64,000 nucleotides of DNA from Flagellimonas amoyensis (GTDB taxonomy: Bacteria; Bacteroidota; Bacteroidia; Flavobacteriales; Flavobacteriaceae), in assembly GCF_003058265.1 (NCBI RefSeq), contig NZ_QBUK01000003.1, positions 124,001 to 188,000 of the forward strand, given 5' to 3'. A program made the translations under genes and the position numbers. The notes under the pieces are model-generated. The model was not told where the DNA came from, made no database searches, and saw only the letters and a list, made by a program, of their open reading frames with translations. This document shows, piece after piece, positions 1 to 9,166 of the stretch (position 1 is the first letter of the stretch; every line of letters begins with the position of its first letter).

Positions 1-386
1 TGGCCTCCACTTCATCCACCGAGGATTTTTTGGAAGATGGTGGGTTCATGGACATGTATGTGAAAGAGGAGGAAAAGTGGGATGTGTTCCTAGATCAGTT
101 ATCCAGCACTCGAAAGCCTTCCAACCAGCAAAAGAAACTGTTCAAGTCGCCAGGCTTGAAAAAGGAGAAAACCTTGCTCTTGGTGCTTTTATCTGCCATA
201 GCCATGAGTTTCCTCTTCACGGTGATCAGTATTTTTAAGGAAGCCTTCTTGGAGCCCGAATATGTGCCAGTGGATGAGTTTGAGCGAAAAATGGAACTCC
301 TGCAAGAACAATATTTCGAAGAAAAGAAACGCCTTCAAACCGAACTGGAACAGGCCCTTTTTGTATTGGATTCCTTGAACAGGTAG
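1..386 (+). CDS. Hypothetical single-pass membrane protein (5' end outside window)
   Basis: The reading frame is open from the first bases to a stop at 384-386, so the true start probably lies upstream. TTG at 30 and ATG at 48 are internal candidates. The visible part is an acidic, hydrophilic segment, one transmembrane helix at 165-235 (LLLVLLSAIAMSFLFTVISI), then a charged Glu/Lys-rich tail likely to form a coiled coil. I do not recognise the family. It converges on the MocR gene with only 5 bp between stop codons. Codon use matches the neighbouring genes. Confidence 0.7.
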   Translation, partial: ASTSSTEDFLEDGGFMDMYVKEEEKWDVFLDQLSSTRKPSNQQKKLFKSPGLKKEKTLLLVLLSAIAMSFLFTVISIFKEAFLEPEYVPVDEFERKMELLQEQYFEEKKRLQTELEQALFVLDSLNR

Positions 387-391
387 GGGGG

Positions 392-1879
392 TCATAAGCC
401 TATATAATTGGAGATGATCCGTTCCATTTTGTTGATACTTTCCCTGATCTGTTTTGGATTGACGCAGCAAAAACCCATCACCAATCCGTTTTCCCCATTG
501 CGGTGCACATAATATTTGCTGAGGGCATGCACTAGGATGTTATGTTCCAAAAGAACTTTTTCCAACTGTACATCGCTAAGCCCCTCCTTGGTGATATGCG
601 CTATGAGGTGTAGTCCCGGATTTGTGGTGTCCAGATAAAAGTAGCGCCCCAAGACCTTTCTGAAATGATGTGCAAACACCTCTTTTCTTTCATTGGAAAT
701 GTCTATCACGTTCCTTAGGTGTTTGTTCAGATGGTCTTTTTCAATAAAGGTGCTCATCGCCTTTTGGTTCTGTCTGGATACAAATCGACTCGATTGCTGG
801 TAAAGGGCCACCACTGCATCAAACAGATAATGCGGGACGATCATGTATCCAAGCCGCATGGAAGGATGTATGAGTTTATTGAACGTGCCAAGGTAGATGA
901 CCCGTTCCTGTTGGTCCATCCCGAACAAGGAACCGATCGGTCTTTCCCAATTGCTGAACTCGTGGTTATAGTCATCCTCCACAATGAAGGTCTCTTTTTC
1001 CGAAGCCCATTTCAAAAGTTCCTTTCGCCGTTCCATGCTCATCTTTATGCCAGTGGGATACTGGCTGGAGGGAGTGGTATAGACAAATTTTGGGGATTGG
1101 CAGTAGGTGTGCTGGATACGTAGGCCTTGGTCGTCCACATCGGTAGCACATATTTTGGCCCCCAGACTTTTAAAAAGGGCATGGGCCATGGGATAGGTCG
1201 GGTTTTCCACCACTACCTCATCATCGGTTTCCAGCAACACGTTGGACACAAGGTAAAGGGAGTGCAGTGATCCAGAGGTAACGATGATCTGGTCGGGGTC
1301 ACAGTCGATGTCACGGTACACCCTCAGATATTTGGCCAGGTTTTCCCGTAGGCATTGCAGGCCAATGGTACTGGAATAGGAAAGCTCGGATGGGGTGACA
1401 TATCTCCAATAATCCCCTATCAACTTTTTCCATAACTGTACAGGGAATATATCCAAAGGGGGGAGGCCGGGCCGGAAGGCAATCCCTTTTTCGGCACTTT
1501 CGCCATACCAATCTATGTTTTGCGAGAAGGCTTTTCCCTTACCGGAAAGTGACGGGTAGTTGCCCTTTTTGTCTTCTAGGGTAAAATTGAGCCTCAACTT
1601 TTTGTCCTTGGGAGACAGCACATAGTACCCGGACCCTTTGACGGAATCGATGTAGCGTTCCACAAGCAATAGATCCATGGCCTTCAGGACCGTGCTGCGT
1701 GATATGGCAAGATCTTTTGCCAAAATCCGAGAGGGAGGAAGCTTGGAACCTGGTTCCAAGGACCTCGTGAGGATGGCTTTCTTGAGCGCGTCGTATAGAC
1801 TTATATAAATTTGAGGTTGGAGGTTGACATTCAAGCTTAAGCCATTTCGTATTAAAATGCCTTTAATATTGAAATGCAT
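392..1879 (-). CDS. MocR/GabR-type transcriptional regulator (GntR winged helix fused to aminotransferase-like domain)
   Basis: The 495-residue length and layout fit MocR regulators. A GntR winged helix lies at about residues 20-90 (GSKLPPSRILAKDLAISR, then a VKGSGYYVL wing), followed by a fold-type I PLP aminotransferase domain. The expected PLP lysine is present in TFNKLIHPSMRLGY, and the SGSLHSLYL and EDDYNHEF segments match aminotransferase conservation. These proteins usually bind PLP as an effector site rather than acting as enzymes, and control a divergent target. Here the divergent target is the M14-SusCD locus, so control of that locus is inferred. The start codon is ATG at 1879, abutting a candidate operator. 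Confidence 0.92.
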   Translation of the reverse strand: MHFNIKGILIRNGLSLNVNLQPQIYISLYDALKKAILTRSLEPGSKLPPSRILAKDLAISRSTVLKAMDLLLVERYIDSVKGSGYYVLSPKDKKLRLNFTLEDKKGNYPSLSGKGKAFSQNIDWYGESAEKGIAFRPGLPPLDIFPVQLWKKLIGDYWRYVTPSELSYSSTIGLQCLRENLAKYLRVYRDIDCDPDQIIVTSGSLHSLYLVSNVLLETDDEVVVENPTYPMAHALFKSLGAKICATDVDDQGLRIQHTYCQSPKFVYTTPSSQYPTGIKMSMERRKELLKWASEKETFIVEDDYNHEFSNWERPIGSLFGMDQQERVIYLGTFNKLIHPSMRLGYMIVPHYLFDAVVALYQQSSRFVSRQNQKAMSTFIEKDHLNKHLRNVIDISNERKEVFAHHFRKVLGRYFYLDTTNPGLHLIAHITKEGLSDVQLEKVLLEHNILVHALSKYYVHRNGENGLVMGFCCVNPKQIRESINKMERIISNYIGL

Positions 1880-1911
1880 AATTGGTATGCCCTTTCCGAT
1901 AAGAATTGGTA
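1880..1911. promoter_or_regulatory. Direct repeat AATTGGTA x2, candidate MocR operator
   Basis: AATTGGTA occurs at 1880-1887 and again at 1904-1911, 24 bp start to start, in the 87 bp between the divergent MocR gene and the carboxypeptidase gene. The first copy continues as TGGTAT, the reverse complement of ATACCA, the repeat described for Bacillus subtilis GabR. The second copy reads TGGTAG. The first copy touches the MocR start codon, which fits autoregulation. Binding is inferred. Confidence 0.45.
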
Positions 1912-1966
1912 GGTGGAAGGTAGAAGTTTATCCTTTAATTTTCTGGTTTTTAACAGAAAGTTCACA

Positions 1967-3220
1967 ATGAAAGTCCCAAATCCTATCATTAGAACTTTGC
2001 CGATTTTCTTTTGTAGTGCAGGATTTCTGATCAGTTGTTCAGGTCTCCGTACAGTTGATTTTGAAACCCCGGTCGATACCTCCGACAAGCAGATCACATT
2101 TCAGGAAAGGCAAGTTTATTTACAGGAAGACCTCGGTCTTGTTGTGGACAATACGTTTGATGGTGCCCGTCTGAACGGGATTGAAAAATTGAACGACAGT
2201 ACCATCAAGGCCATTATCAGGCCGGAAAACGAACCCATCAACAGCAGCCCTTACTACGCTTTTAAAATAGCATCCCATCATCCCCAAAAAATATATGTCT
2301 CCTTGGAATACCCCAAGGATCATCCACACCGATACGTCCCAAAAGTGAAGAAACCAGTTGGAAAATGGGAAGCCTTGGATCCTGCAAAGATTTTTATAAT
2401 GGATTCATTGGTCACGCTCGAACTTTTATTGGATGAAGAACCGACTCTCATTGCGGCACAAGAACTGCAAACTTCGGAACAGGTAAAAGAATGGTATCAT
2501 GGCTTGTCTTCGGATAAGGGATATGTGAGGACATACATTTACGGAACCTCTAAAATGGGTAGGGAACTTCCTGTTTTGGACATGTATCACGGCGGGAAGG
2601 CGAACAAACCCATCATTGTACTTCTAACGCGCCAACACCCCCCGGAAGTCACCGGATTTTTTGCATTCAAGGCCTTTTTGGAAACTGTACTGGACGATTC
2701 AGCATTGTCCAAAGCATTCTTGAATACCCATCGGGTGCTGGCTTTTCCCATGTTGAACCCGGATGGGGTGGATCTTGGCCATTGGCGTCACAATGCAGGT
2801 GGGGTGGATACCAACAGGGATTGGTCCAAGTATCGTCAGCCTGAAATCCGTCAAGCTGTGAAATTTATAGAAGAGCAATTGAAAAAGGATGGGGCAAGAC
2901 TGCTTTTGGGGCTGGATTTCCATTCCACCTATAAAGATGTTTTTTACACCAACACCTCCCAAGAAGGTAGCATACTTCCGCATTTTGAAAAGAATTGGTT
3001 CTCCGCCTTGGAGGAAAACATACCCCATTACAAGGTCAATGAATCTTCGGGAAACAGCACAAAGCCAGTTTCGAAAGGCTGGTTTTTAAAGCGGCACGGG
3101 GCCGTTGGGATCACTTATGAAATAGGGGACAACACTCCAAGGGACCGGATAAGGACCATAGGCAGGGTCTCTGCACAGGAAATGATGAAAATTTTATGCT
3201 CTAATACTAATTTAAACTAG
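1967..3220 (+). CDS. M14-family zinc carboxypeptidase, lipoprotein
   Basis: This is a metallocarboxypeptidase that should remove C-terminal residues or act on peptidic/amide substrates at the cell surface or in the periplasm. The ATG at 1967 is chosen over an upstream GTG at 1913 because it gives a clean lipoprotein signal with lipobox LISC (Cys24). A beta-sandwich-like N-terminal part (about 27-165) precedes the M14 domain. Zinc ligands are His224/Glu227 in HPPE and His319 in DFHST. Substrate-binding NR is at 283-284 and the catalytic Glu385 in YEIGDNTPR. The gene is followed within 7 bp by SusC and so probably opens that operon. Substrate specificity cannot be read from the sequence. Confidence 0.9.
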   Translation: MKVPNPIIRTLPIFFCSAGFLISCSGLRTVDFETPVDTSDKQITFQERQVYLQEDLGLVVDNTFDGARLNGIEKLNDSTIKAIIRPENEPINSSPYYAFKIASHHPQKIYVSLEYPKDHPHRYVPKVKKPVGKWEALDPAKIFIMDSLVTLELLLDEEPTLIAAQELQTSEQVKEWYHGLSSDKGYVRTYIYGTSKMGRELPVLDMYHGGKANKPIIVLLTRQHPPEVTGFFAFKAFLETVLDDSALSKAFLNTHRVLAFPMLNPDGVDLGHWRHNAGGVDTNRDWSKYRQPEIRQAVKFIEEQLKKDGARLLLGLDFHSTYKDVFYTNTSQEGSILPHFEKNWFSALEENIPHYKVNESSGNSTKPVSKGWFLKRHGAVGITYEIGDNTPRDRIRTIGRVSAQEMMKILCSNTNLN

Positions 3221-3227
3221 CTTGATT

Positions 3228-6200
3228 ATGGCCAAAACCCAGATGATATGTTTATGCATCCTGCTGTTTTTTGGAGGAATGGTACACGCGCAAAAGCAGA
3301 TAACCGGTACCGTCACAGATGCCAGTGGGCCACTCCCGGGGGCCAGTGTGATCCTGAAAGGAACCACGGTGGGCACTACCACGGACTTTGATGGCAACTA
3401 TACCATAACACTACGGGATGGACAGGATGTGCTACAGTTCAGCTATGTGGGCTATCTCACCAAAGAAATTCAAGTGGGGACACAGACCGTCGTGAACATC
3501 ACATTGGAAGAAAATGCCGAAGTACTTCAAGAGGTGGTGGTCACCGCACAGGGGATAAAGAAGTCGAAAAAAGCCCTGGGATATGCCATTGCCAATGTAC
3601 GGCCTGATGAGGTCGAAAAACGGCCCGAAGCAGATATGGCCAGAGCCCTGCAAGGAAAGGTAGCGGGGGTGAGCATCACTCCGGCGGATGGGCAAACGGG
3701 TTCCTCTTCGGAAATCAGGATACGGGGAAATGTCTCTTTGACAGGGTCCAACGCTCCGCTCATTGTGGTAAACAATGTGCCCTTCAACGGGCTGCTGCGC
3801 GATATCGACCCCAATGATATCGAAAGCATCAGTATCTTAAAAGGTTTCAATGCCTCGGTACTCTATGGGAGCGAGGGACGGAACGGGGTCATCCTGATTC
3901 AGACCAAGAGTGGGTCGGCCCGCACGGGAGAGGTCAGGACAACCGCATCTTACTCCACAACGGTTTACTCCAATACGGTATCCCAACTCCCCGAATTCCA
4001 GAATACCTATTCCAATGGATTGGAAGGGGTGCAGTTCGATCCCACAATCGTTTCTAACTTTGGCCCTGCCTTCTCCACTTTGGGGGAAGTGGCCCATCCG
4101 TATGCATCTTTGGGAAACATCTTTCCGGAATTTCAAGATGCCACAATTCAAATAGCGGCAAAGCCGGACAATGTGCGGAATATTTTTAGGATGGGCATCG
4201 GAACCACCCATTCCTTCACTTTTGCAGCATCGAAGGAAAAAGTAGGTTTCAACCTATCGGCAGGCTATGCCGATGAACAAGGGATCATAGAACACAATGA
4301 CCTCAAACGTTTCAACCTGAGTGTAGGGGGAAAGGCCCAACTCACTGAGAAACTCAATGTGTCGGCAAATATAGGCTATTCCACCCGAAAGGTGAATCTC
4401 GTCAATGATGAAAGCATTTTTAGTGTGGTCTATCACCTTCCCCGATGGATCGACCTTACGGAACTGCCCTACCAGAACCCGTTGACGGGCGAATCGGTCT
4501 ATTACAGGAATGATACCAATCCCCTTTGGATACTGCATAACTCGGGGAATTATGATGATAAGGTAAGGGTCTTCGGCAATGTTGCCGCCGACTATCAGAT
4601 CACGGACGGGCTCAACCTGACCTACCGTGTGGGTTTTGACAGCGAGACCTATATGGGCTTTGATTACTCCAACAAGGGGGGATATAGTGACGATAGCTTT
4701 AGGTATGGCTATTTGAATCTTGGGGACAGCAAGGAGGTCATCATCAACCAAACAGCTTTACTTGGATATAATAAGGACCTCTTCAAGAACTTCAATTTGG
4801 AGGCCCAATTGGGTATGAATTCCCAGTTGACGCGCTATACCGGGAACTCCACCAGTTCGGACGGACAGATTGTGTACGGATTCCTCAGACCGAGCAACTT
4901 TACCACGACCGAAGCCAGCTACACCCACACAGAAGAGAATTTGGCAGGTGCTTTTGCCCAACTTCAATTTGCTTACAAAAATTACCTGTATGCCACATTT
5001 TCGGGTAGGAACGATTGGGGCAGTACTGTGGAATTGGACAATCGGTCCTTGTTCTATCCCGGTGCATCCTTTTCATTCATTCCTACTTCCGCCCTCAATT
5101 TTGGAGGAAGTACGATCAATTATTTGAAATTCAGATACGCCTATGCCACATCATCGGGTTTTCCGGCACCCTACAGGACCAGGAGTACCTTGATCATAGA
5201 CCCGTTGAGGTTTGCAGTGGCCGATGGTACATACCCTGTCACCAATAGATACAGTACCCGATATGCCAATTTGAACCTCAAACCAGAGCTTCATAAGGAA
5301 GTGGAAGTAGGTATGGAAGCCAAGCTGTTCCATAACAGGGTCACTCTGGAAGCTTCTGCCTATATGCGAGTCTCCAAGGACCAGATTGTGGAGTCCCCAT
5401 TGGCGCCCTCCACAGGTTATGACGACCAGTACATCAATCTGGGGCGGATAGACAACGAAGGCGTGGAAGTGGATTTGGGGGTCGATATTTTCAGAGGGGA
5501 CAATTTCCGCTGGAACCTTCGGAATATTTTTACGGCAGATGAATCGCTTGTGGTGGAGACCACGCCCACACGGGCAGATATCAATATCACTGAAGATCGG
5601 TTCGCGGTTGAAGGCCAACCCTTTGGGGTCATTAAGGGAGACTATGCCCTTCGGGACGAAAATGGCAACCTGCTGATCAGTGGCAATGGTTCGTCAACCC
5701 GTGTTGGGGAAGTGATCACGAGCAGTGATATTGGTTTGGTGACCAAGGTGATCGGAGACCCTAATCCAGATTGGCGGTTGACGACCATCAACGCTATAGG
5801 AATCAAGAAGTTTTCGATATCAGCACAAATGGAGTACACCCATGGCGGAGAAATCTATTCCAGTAGTGTGGCAAATATGTTGCAACGTGGTGTGGCCAAG
5901 GAGACTGAAGATCGGGATGGCTCCTTTATCATTCCTGGTTATTTGGCCGATGATGGTACGGGCGAGATTTTGTTGGATGCGAATGGCGACCAGATACCCA
6001 ACACCATTCAGCTCAATAGCGGAAGGGTCGGCTTTTCCAATTATTACAACGCCAATGATCTGGCCATGTGGGACACCTCCATATTCCGTTTGAGGGAAGT
6101 TGCCCTCGGATATACCCTTAGCCCTAAAAAAGGGGAACGGCTCCCATTTCAGCGGATCGATTTTACCCTTTCGGGCAGGAACCTCTGGTACCGTGCCCCC

Positions 6201-6308
6201 AATTTCCCGAAGTATGTGAACTACGACCCAGAGAGTGATGGATTGGAAGGGGACAGCACGGTCCCTTCCACAAAGAGGTTCGCTTTTGGAGTATCGGTAA
6301 CATTTTAA
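3228..6308 (+). CDS. SusC/RagA-family TonB-dependent outer-membrane transporter
   Basis: A 1026-residue outer-membrane transporter driven by TonB. The chosen start is ATG 3228, giving a signal peptide ending in VHAQ; a TTG two codons earlier is less likely. A CarboxypepD_reg-like beta domain (ITGTVTDASGPLPGASV) follows, then the TonB-box-like region EVVVTAQGI, a plug domain with the SusC signature (LQGKVAGVSI, IRIRGNVSLTGSNAPLIVV) and a 22-strand barrel ending in Phe. It lacks the STN signalling domain found in the SusC of locus B, so sigma/anti-sigma control is not expected here. It pairs with the SusD gene 19 bp downstream. The enzymes around it point to a peptide-like cargo. Confidence 0.96.
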   Translation: MAKTQMICLCILLFFGGMVHAQKQITGTVTDASGPLPGASVILKGTTVGTTTDFDGNYTITLRDGQDVLQFSYVGYLTKEIQVGTQTVVNITLEENAEVLQEVVVTAQGIKKSKKALGYAIANVRPDEVEKRPEADMARALQGKVAGVSITPADGQTGSSSEIRIRGNVSLTGSNAPLIVVNNVPFNGLLRDIDPNDIESISILKGFNASVLYGSEGRNGVILIQTKSGSARTGEVRTTASYSTTVYSNTVSQLPEFQNTYSNGLEGVQFDPTIVSNFGPAFSTLGEVAHPYASLGNIFPEFQDATIQIAAKPDNVRNIFRMGIGTTHSFTFAASKEKVGFNLSAGYADEQGIIEHNDLKRFNLSVGGKAQLTEKLNVSANIGYSTRKVNLVNDESIFSVVYHLPRWIDLTELPYQNPLTGESVYYRNDTNPLWILHNSGNYDDKVRVFGNVAADYQITDGLNLTYRVGFDSETYMGFDYSNKGGYSDDSFRYGYLNLGDSKEVIINQTALLGYNKDLFKNFNLEAQLGMNSQLTRYTGNSTSSDGQIVYGFLRPSNFTTTEASYTHTEENLAGAFAQLQFAYKNYLYATFSGRNDWGSTVELDNRSLFYPGASFSFIPTSALNFGGSTINYLKFRYAYATSSGFPAPYRTRSTLIIDPLRFAVADGTYPVTNRYSTRYANLNLKPELHKEVEVGMEAKLFHNRVTLEASAYMRVSKDQIVESPLAPSTGYDDQYINLGRIDNEGVEVDLGVDIFRGDNFRWNLRNIFTADESLVVETTPTRADINITEDRFAVEGQPFGVIKGDYALRDENGNLLISGNGSSTRVGEVITSSDIGLVTKVIGDPNPDWRLTTINAIGIKKFSISAQMEYTHGGEIYSSSVANMLQRGVAKETEDRDGSFIIPGYLADDGTGEILLDANGDQIPNTIQLNSGRVGFSNYYNANDLAMWDTSIFRLREVALGYTLSPKKGERLPFQRIDFTLSGRNLWYRAPNFPKYVNYDPESDGLEGDSTVPSTKRFAFGVSVTF

Positions 6309-6327
6309 CGAATCAAAAAGTATCAAA

Positions 6328-7929
6328 ATGCAAAGAACAATAAAACGATTTGGTGTGATGCTATCGGCCTCTATGCTTTTTTTTGGCTGTGAAATATCAA
6401 ATTTTGACCTGCAGGAAAACCCCAATTTCCTTACCCCGGATAGTGCCGATCCCGAATACCTGTTGAATGAGATCCAGTACCAGTTCCAGTACTTTATGGG
6501 TTTGATGATCCTGAATACGGATGATGTAATGCGCTATGAGGCCATGACCGACAATTACAGGGATGTGGTCTCCGTGGATGTTCTTGATGCGGAATGGGAA
6601 AGCTATTATGAGGCCCTCAACAACTCTAGGACCATTGAGGCATTGGCTGCGGAAGATGAAAGTTTACTGTTTCACAACGCCATAAACAAGTTGCTCATGG
6701 GCTATTTGACCATCACCATGGTGGACTATGTGGGCAACATGCCCTATACGGAAGCCGTCAACCCATCCGAATATCCCAACCCAAGGTTGGATGATGGGGA
6801 CGACATCTATCGAAGTGTATTGGCGGATATTGATCAGGCCCTATTGGATATTGAAGCTTCCAACTTCAATTTTTCAACAGATCTTTTTTACAATAGCGAC
6901 AAGGACAAATGGAAAGCGTTTGCAAACACCCTAAAGTTGCGAATATTGGTGCAGACGAAGTTGACCAGCTCAAAATTGGGCATTGGCAATGTGGCAACAG
7001 AGATCAATAAGCTCTTGGAGGAGGATTTGATAGATACCCAAGCGGAAGATTTTCAATATACCTATTCCACTGTGATCCAACCAGAAAGCAGACACCGCTA
7101 TTTTCAAAGGGCCTATGTCAGTGATATTGGTCAGTATATGGGCAATTATTTTATGTACATGCTCAAGGATTCCAAGACCATAAGGGATCCCCGGCTTCGC
7201 TATTACCTGTACCGACAGGCCGACGAAGATCCTTTTAGTATTCCACCATACGCCACCTGCGCAAACGAATCGAATGTGGATTATTGCTATGTGGGGGAAT
7301 ATTACAGAGGGTTGGACCATGGTGAGAGCCGAACAGGTTATGGCGATAACGCCAAAAGAGCCGTTTATGGAATCTATCCAGGAGGTGGAACGTTTGATGA
7401 GGACCAGTTCCTGAGAGCATCCACTACCTCTGCCCATTTGGAGGGAGCGGGTATTTTACCTCTGCTCACATCATCCTACGTAAAGTTTCTGATGGCCGAG
7501 GCAGCCCTTACCCTTGGAGCCAACGGGGACCCAGCACTTCTGTTGGAAGAAGCCATTAGGGATTCCATGGAAAAGGTGCTTGGATTTGGCAACGTCAACT
7601 CTGATTATGAGGCCAAGGATACCGATGTGGATGACTATGTGGCCGAGGTCATGGCCAATTATGGCAATGCAGCCACTGATGAGGAAAAGTTGGATATCAT
7701 TATTACCGAATACTATTTGGCCGCATTCGGAAATTCTGTGGAAGCCTATAACGCCTATCGAAGGACAGGATACCCATCCAATATACAGGAACCCATCAAT
7801 GGGGACATAAGCTTTCCCCGAAGTTTTCCATATTCCGCCAATGCTGTGGAAATCAATAGATCCATCAAACAGAAACAGAATTCCGAACGGGTCTTTTGGG
7901 ACACCAACCCCGCAGGGTTCATCAAATAA
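6328..7929 (+). CDS. SusD/RagB-family substrate-binding lipoprotein
   Basis: A surface lipoprotein (lipobox ending at Cys21, MLFFGC) that caps the SusC barrel and delivers substrate. Its 533-residue length, the helical TPR-like pattern (YTEAVNPSEYPNPRLDD, DIYRSVLADIDQAL) and the C-terminal WDTNP ending fit the SusD-like group. Only 19 bp separate it from SusC, so the two are co-transcribed. Compared with starch SusD the sequence is divergent, and no carbohydrate-binding residues can be assigned. Confidence 0.93.
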   Translation: MQRTIKRFGVMLSASMLFFGCEISNFDLQENPNFLTPDSADPEYLLNEIQYQFQYFMGLMILNTDDVMRYEAMTDNYRDVVSVDVLDAEWESYYEALNNSRTIEALAAEDESLLFHNAINKLLMGYLTITMVDYVGNMPYTEAVNPSEYPNPRLDDGDDIYRSVLADIDQALLDIEASNFNFSTDLFYNSDKDKWKAFANTLKLRILVQTKLTSSKLGIGNVATEINKLLEEDLIDTQAEDFQYTYSTVIQPESRHRYFQRAYVSDIGQYMGNYFMYMLKDSKTIRDPRLRYYLYRQADEDPFSIPPYATCANESNVDYCYVGEYYRGLDHGESRTGYGDNAKRAVYGIYPGGGTFDEDQFLRASTTSAHLEGAGILPLLTSSYVKFLMAEAALTLGANGDPALLLEEAIRDSMEKVLGFGNVNSDYEAKDTDVDDYVAEVMANYGNAATDEEKLDIIITEYYLAAFGNSVEAYNAYRRTGYPSNIQEPINGDISFPRSFPYSANAVEINRSIKQKQNSERVFWDTNPAGFIK

Positions 7930-7944
7930 CATAAAAAGACTGTC

Positions 7945-9105
7945 ATGAGGAGAAGCATAAAATTTTTGACCATTTTGCTGTTGATCTTTGGCTGTGCCAA
8001 CGAATTCAATACGTTTCAGGATATCACCGACCGAGGAGGTTACATTGTTTTTACGGAAGAACCGGACCTGAGTTTCAATATTTTGAAACTGGACACCGAG
8101 GTATTCAGTGCCACCTTGTCCGATCCCAATGGGAATGCCACCGGCTATACCCTGACCATGATGCATGGCGATGTTGTGTTGGAAAATGTGTTCCAGACGA
8201 GCAGCTTTCCAGCTACTTTACAGTTCACTATTGCTGAGATTCTGGAATCCTTCAACTTGACGGCAGATGATATCAGTCTTTCGGATAGGATCAGTTTTGT
8301 GGCCAAGGTCACCACCCCGGATGGTGTTTTTGATGGCCGCTCCCCCGATTTTGATTTCAACAACATCAATCAGGGAGGGGATACCACGGACCGATTGAAA
8401 TATCCCGGACAACATAATGCGATGGAGTTTTCCATGAGTTTTTACCAACCTCCGGGCAGAAAAATAAGGGGAACCTCTTTTGAGGAAGTGCCCGTGGGCC
8501 CGGATGATGCCGTGTATGTCAGGAATGGGGCCGCTGACGAAACGTTGGACCTCATCAATGGAGATAACCCGCCATATGTGGATTATGTGGCGAAGGGCAC
8601 AGGTGCGGATGATGAACTTGGATTCGATTCCGAGTACATCGCCATTACCAACATCAGTGAGAGCAGCCTGGGATTTTCTGAAGAGCGAATAGGGGTCACT
8701 GCTTTGTTGGAAAGCTTTGAATCCTATCCGGATGGTGTCCAAGGCTTTCATTCTGAAGATGCGGACGGGGCCATCAGGATCACTTTTGATACCGTTGAGG
8801 TTCCGGAGGGGCAGAACAATTCAGGCATTTCGTTCCAGGTCTTCTTGGGGGATACCAGTTGGGAAGAACTGGATGGAATCCATGCCTATGCCAATATAAC
8901 CACCGATGAGGGCAATGATGTCTTGGAATTGATCAGTATCTACAATAATGATGTGGAAACCTTGGCAGGAAGGTGGCAAGAGGTCAATAGTGGGTTTCTC
9001 AAGGGCATACGGTCCTACCAATTGGTCATCCAGATACAGTCTGGGGCCACTCCGGAATTCTTTGACCTGGACAACATCATCGTTTACGAACCCGAAGAGG
9101 ACTAA
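7945..9105 (+). CDS. Accessory surface lipoprotein of the SusCD locus, unknown family
   Basis: A 386-residue lipoprotein with lipobox LIFGC (Cys17). The body is acidic and beta-rich, without cysteines or an obvious catalytic motif. Two parts can be seen: an N-terminal part (about 20-130) with alternating hydrophobics typical of an Ig-like fold, and a C-terminal part containing ESFESYPDG and a DLDNIIVYEPEED ending, which resembles a carbohydrate-binding-type jelly roll. It sits 16 bp after SusD, where SusE/F-like surface binding proteins usually lie, so auxiliary substrate binding is inferred. Confidence 0.8.
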   Translation: MRRSIKFLTILLLIFGCANEFNTFQDITDRGGYIVFTEEPDLSFNILKLDTEVFSATLSDPNGNATGYTLTMMHGDVVLENVFQTSSFPATLQFTIAEILESFNLTADDISLSDRISFVAKVTTPDGVFDGRSPDFDFNNINQGGDTTDRLKYPGQHNAMEFSMSFYQPPGRKIRGTSFEEVPVGPDDAVYVRNGAADETLDLINGDNPPYVDYVAKGTGADDELGFDSEYIAITNISESSLGFSEERIGVTALLESFESYPDGVQGFHSEDADGAIRITFDTVEVPEGQNNSGISFQVFLGDTSWEELDGIHAYANITTDEGNDVLELISIYNNDVETLAGRWQEVNSGFLKGIRSYQLVIQIQSGATPEFFDLDNIIVYEPEED

Positions 9106-9166
9106 AAGCCCAAGAGCGGTCCCTAAAATGGAGTAGATTAATGAGTATCAAAAATTTACATAAACC

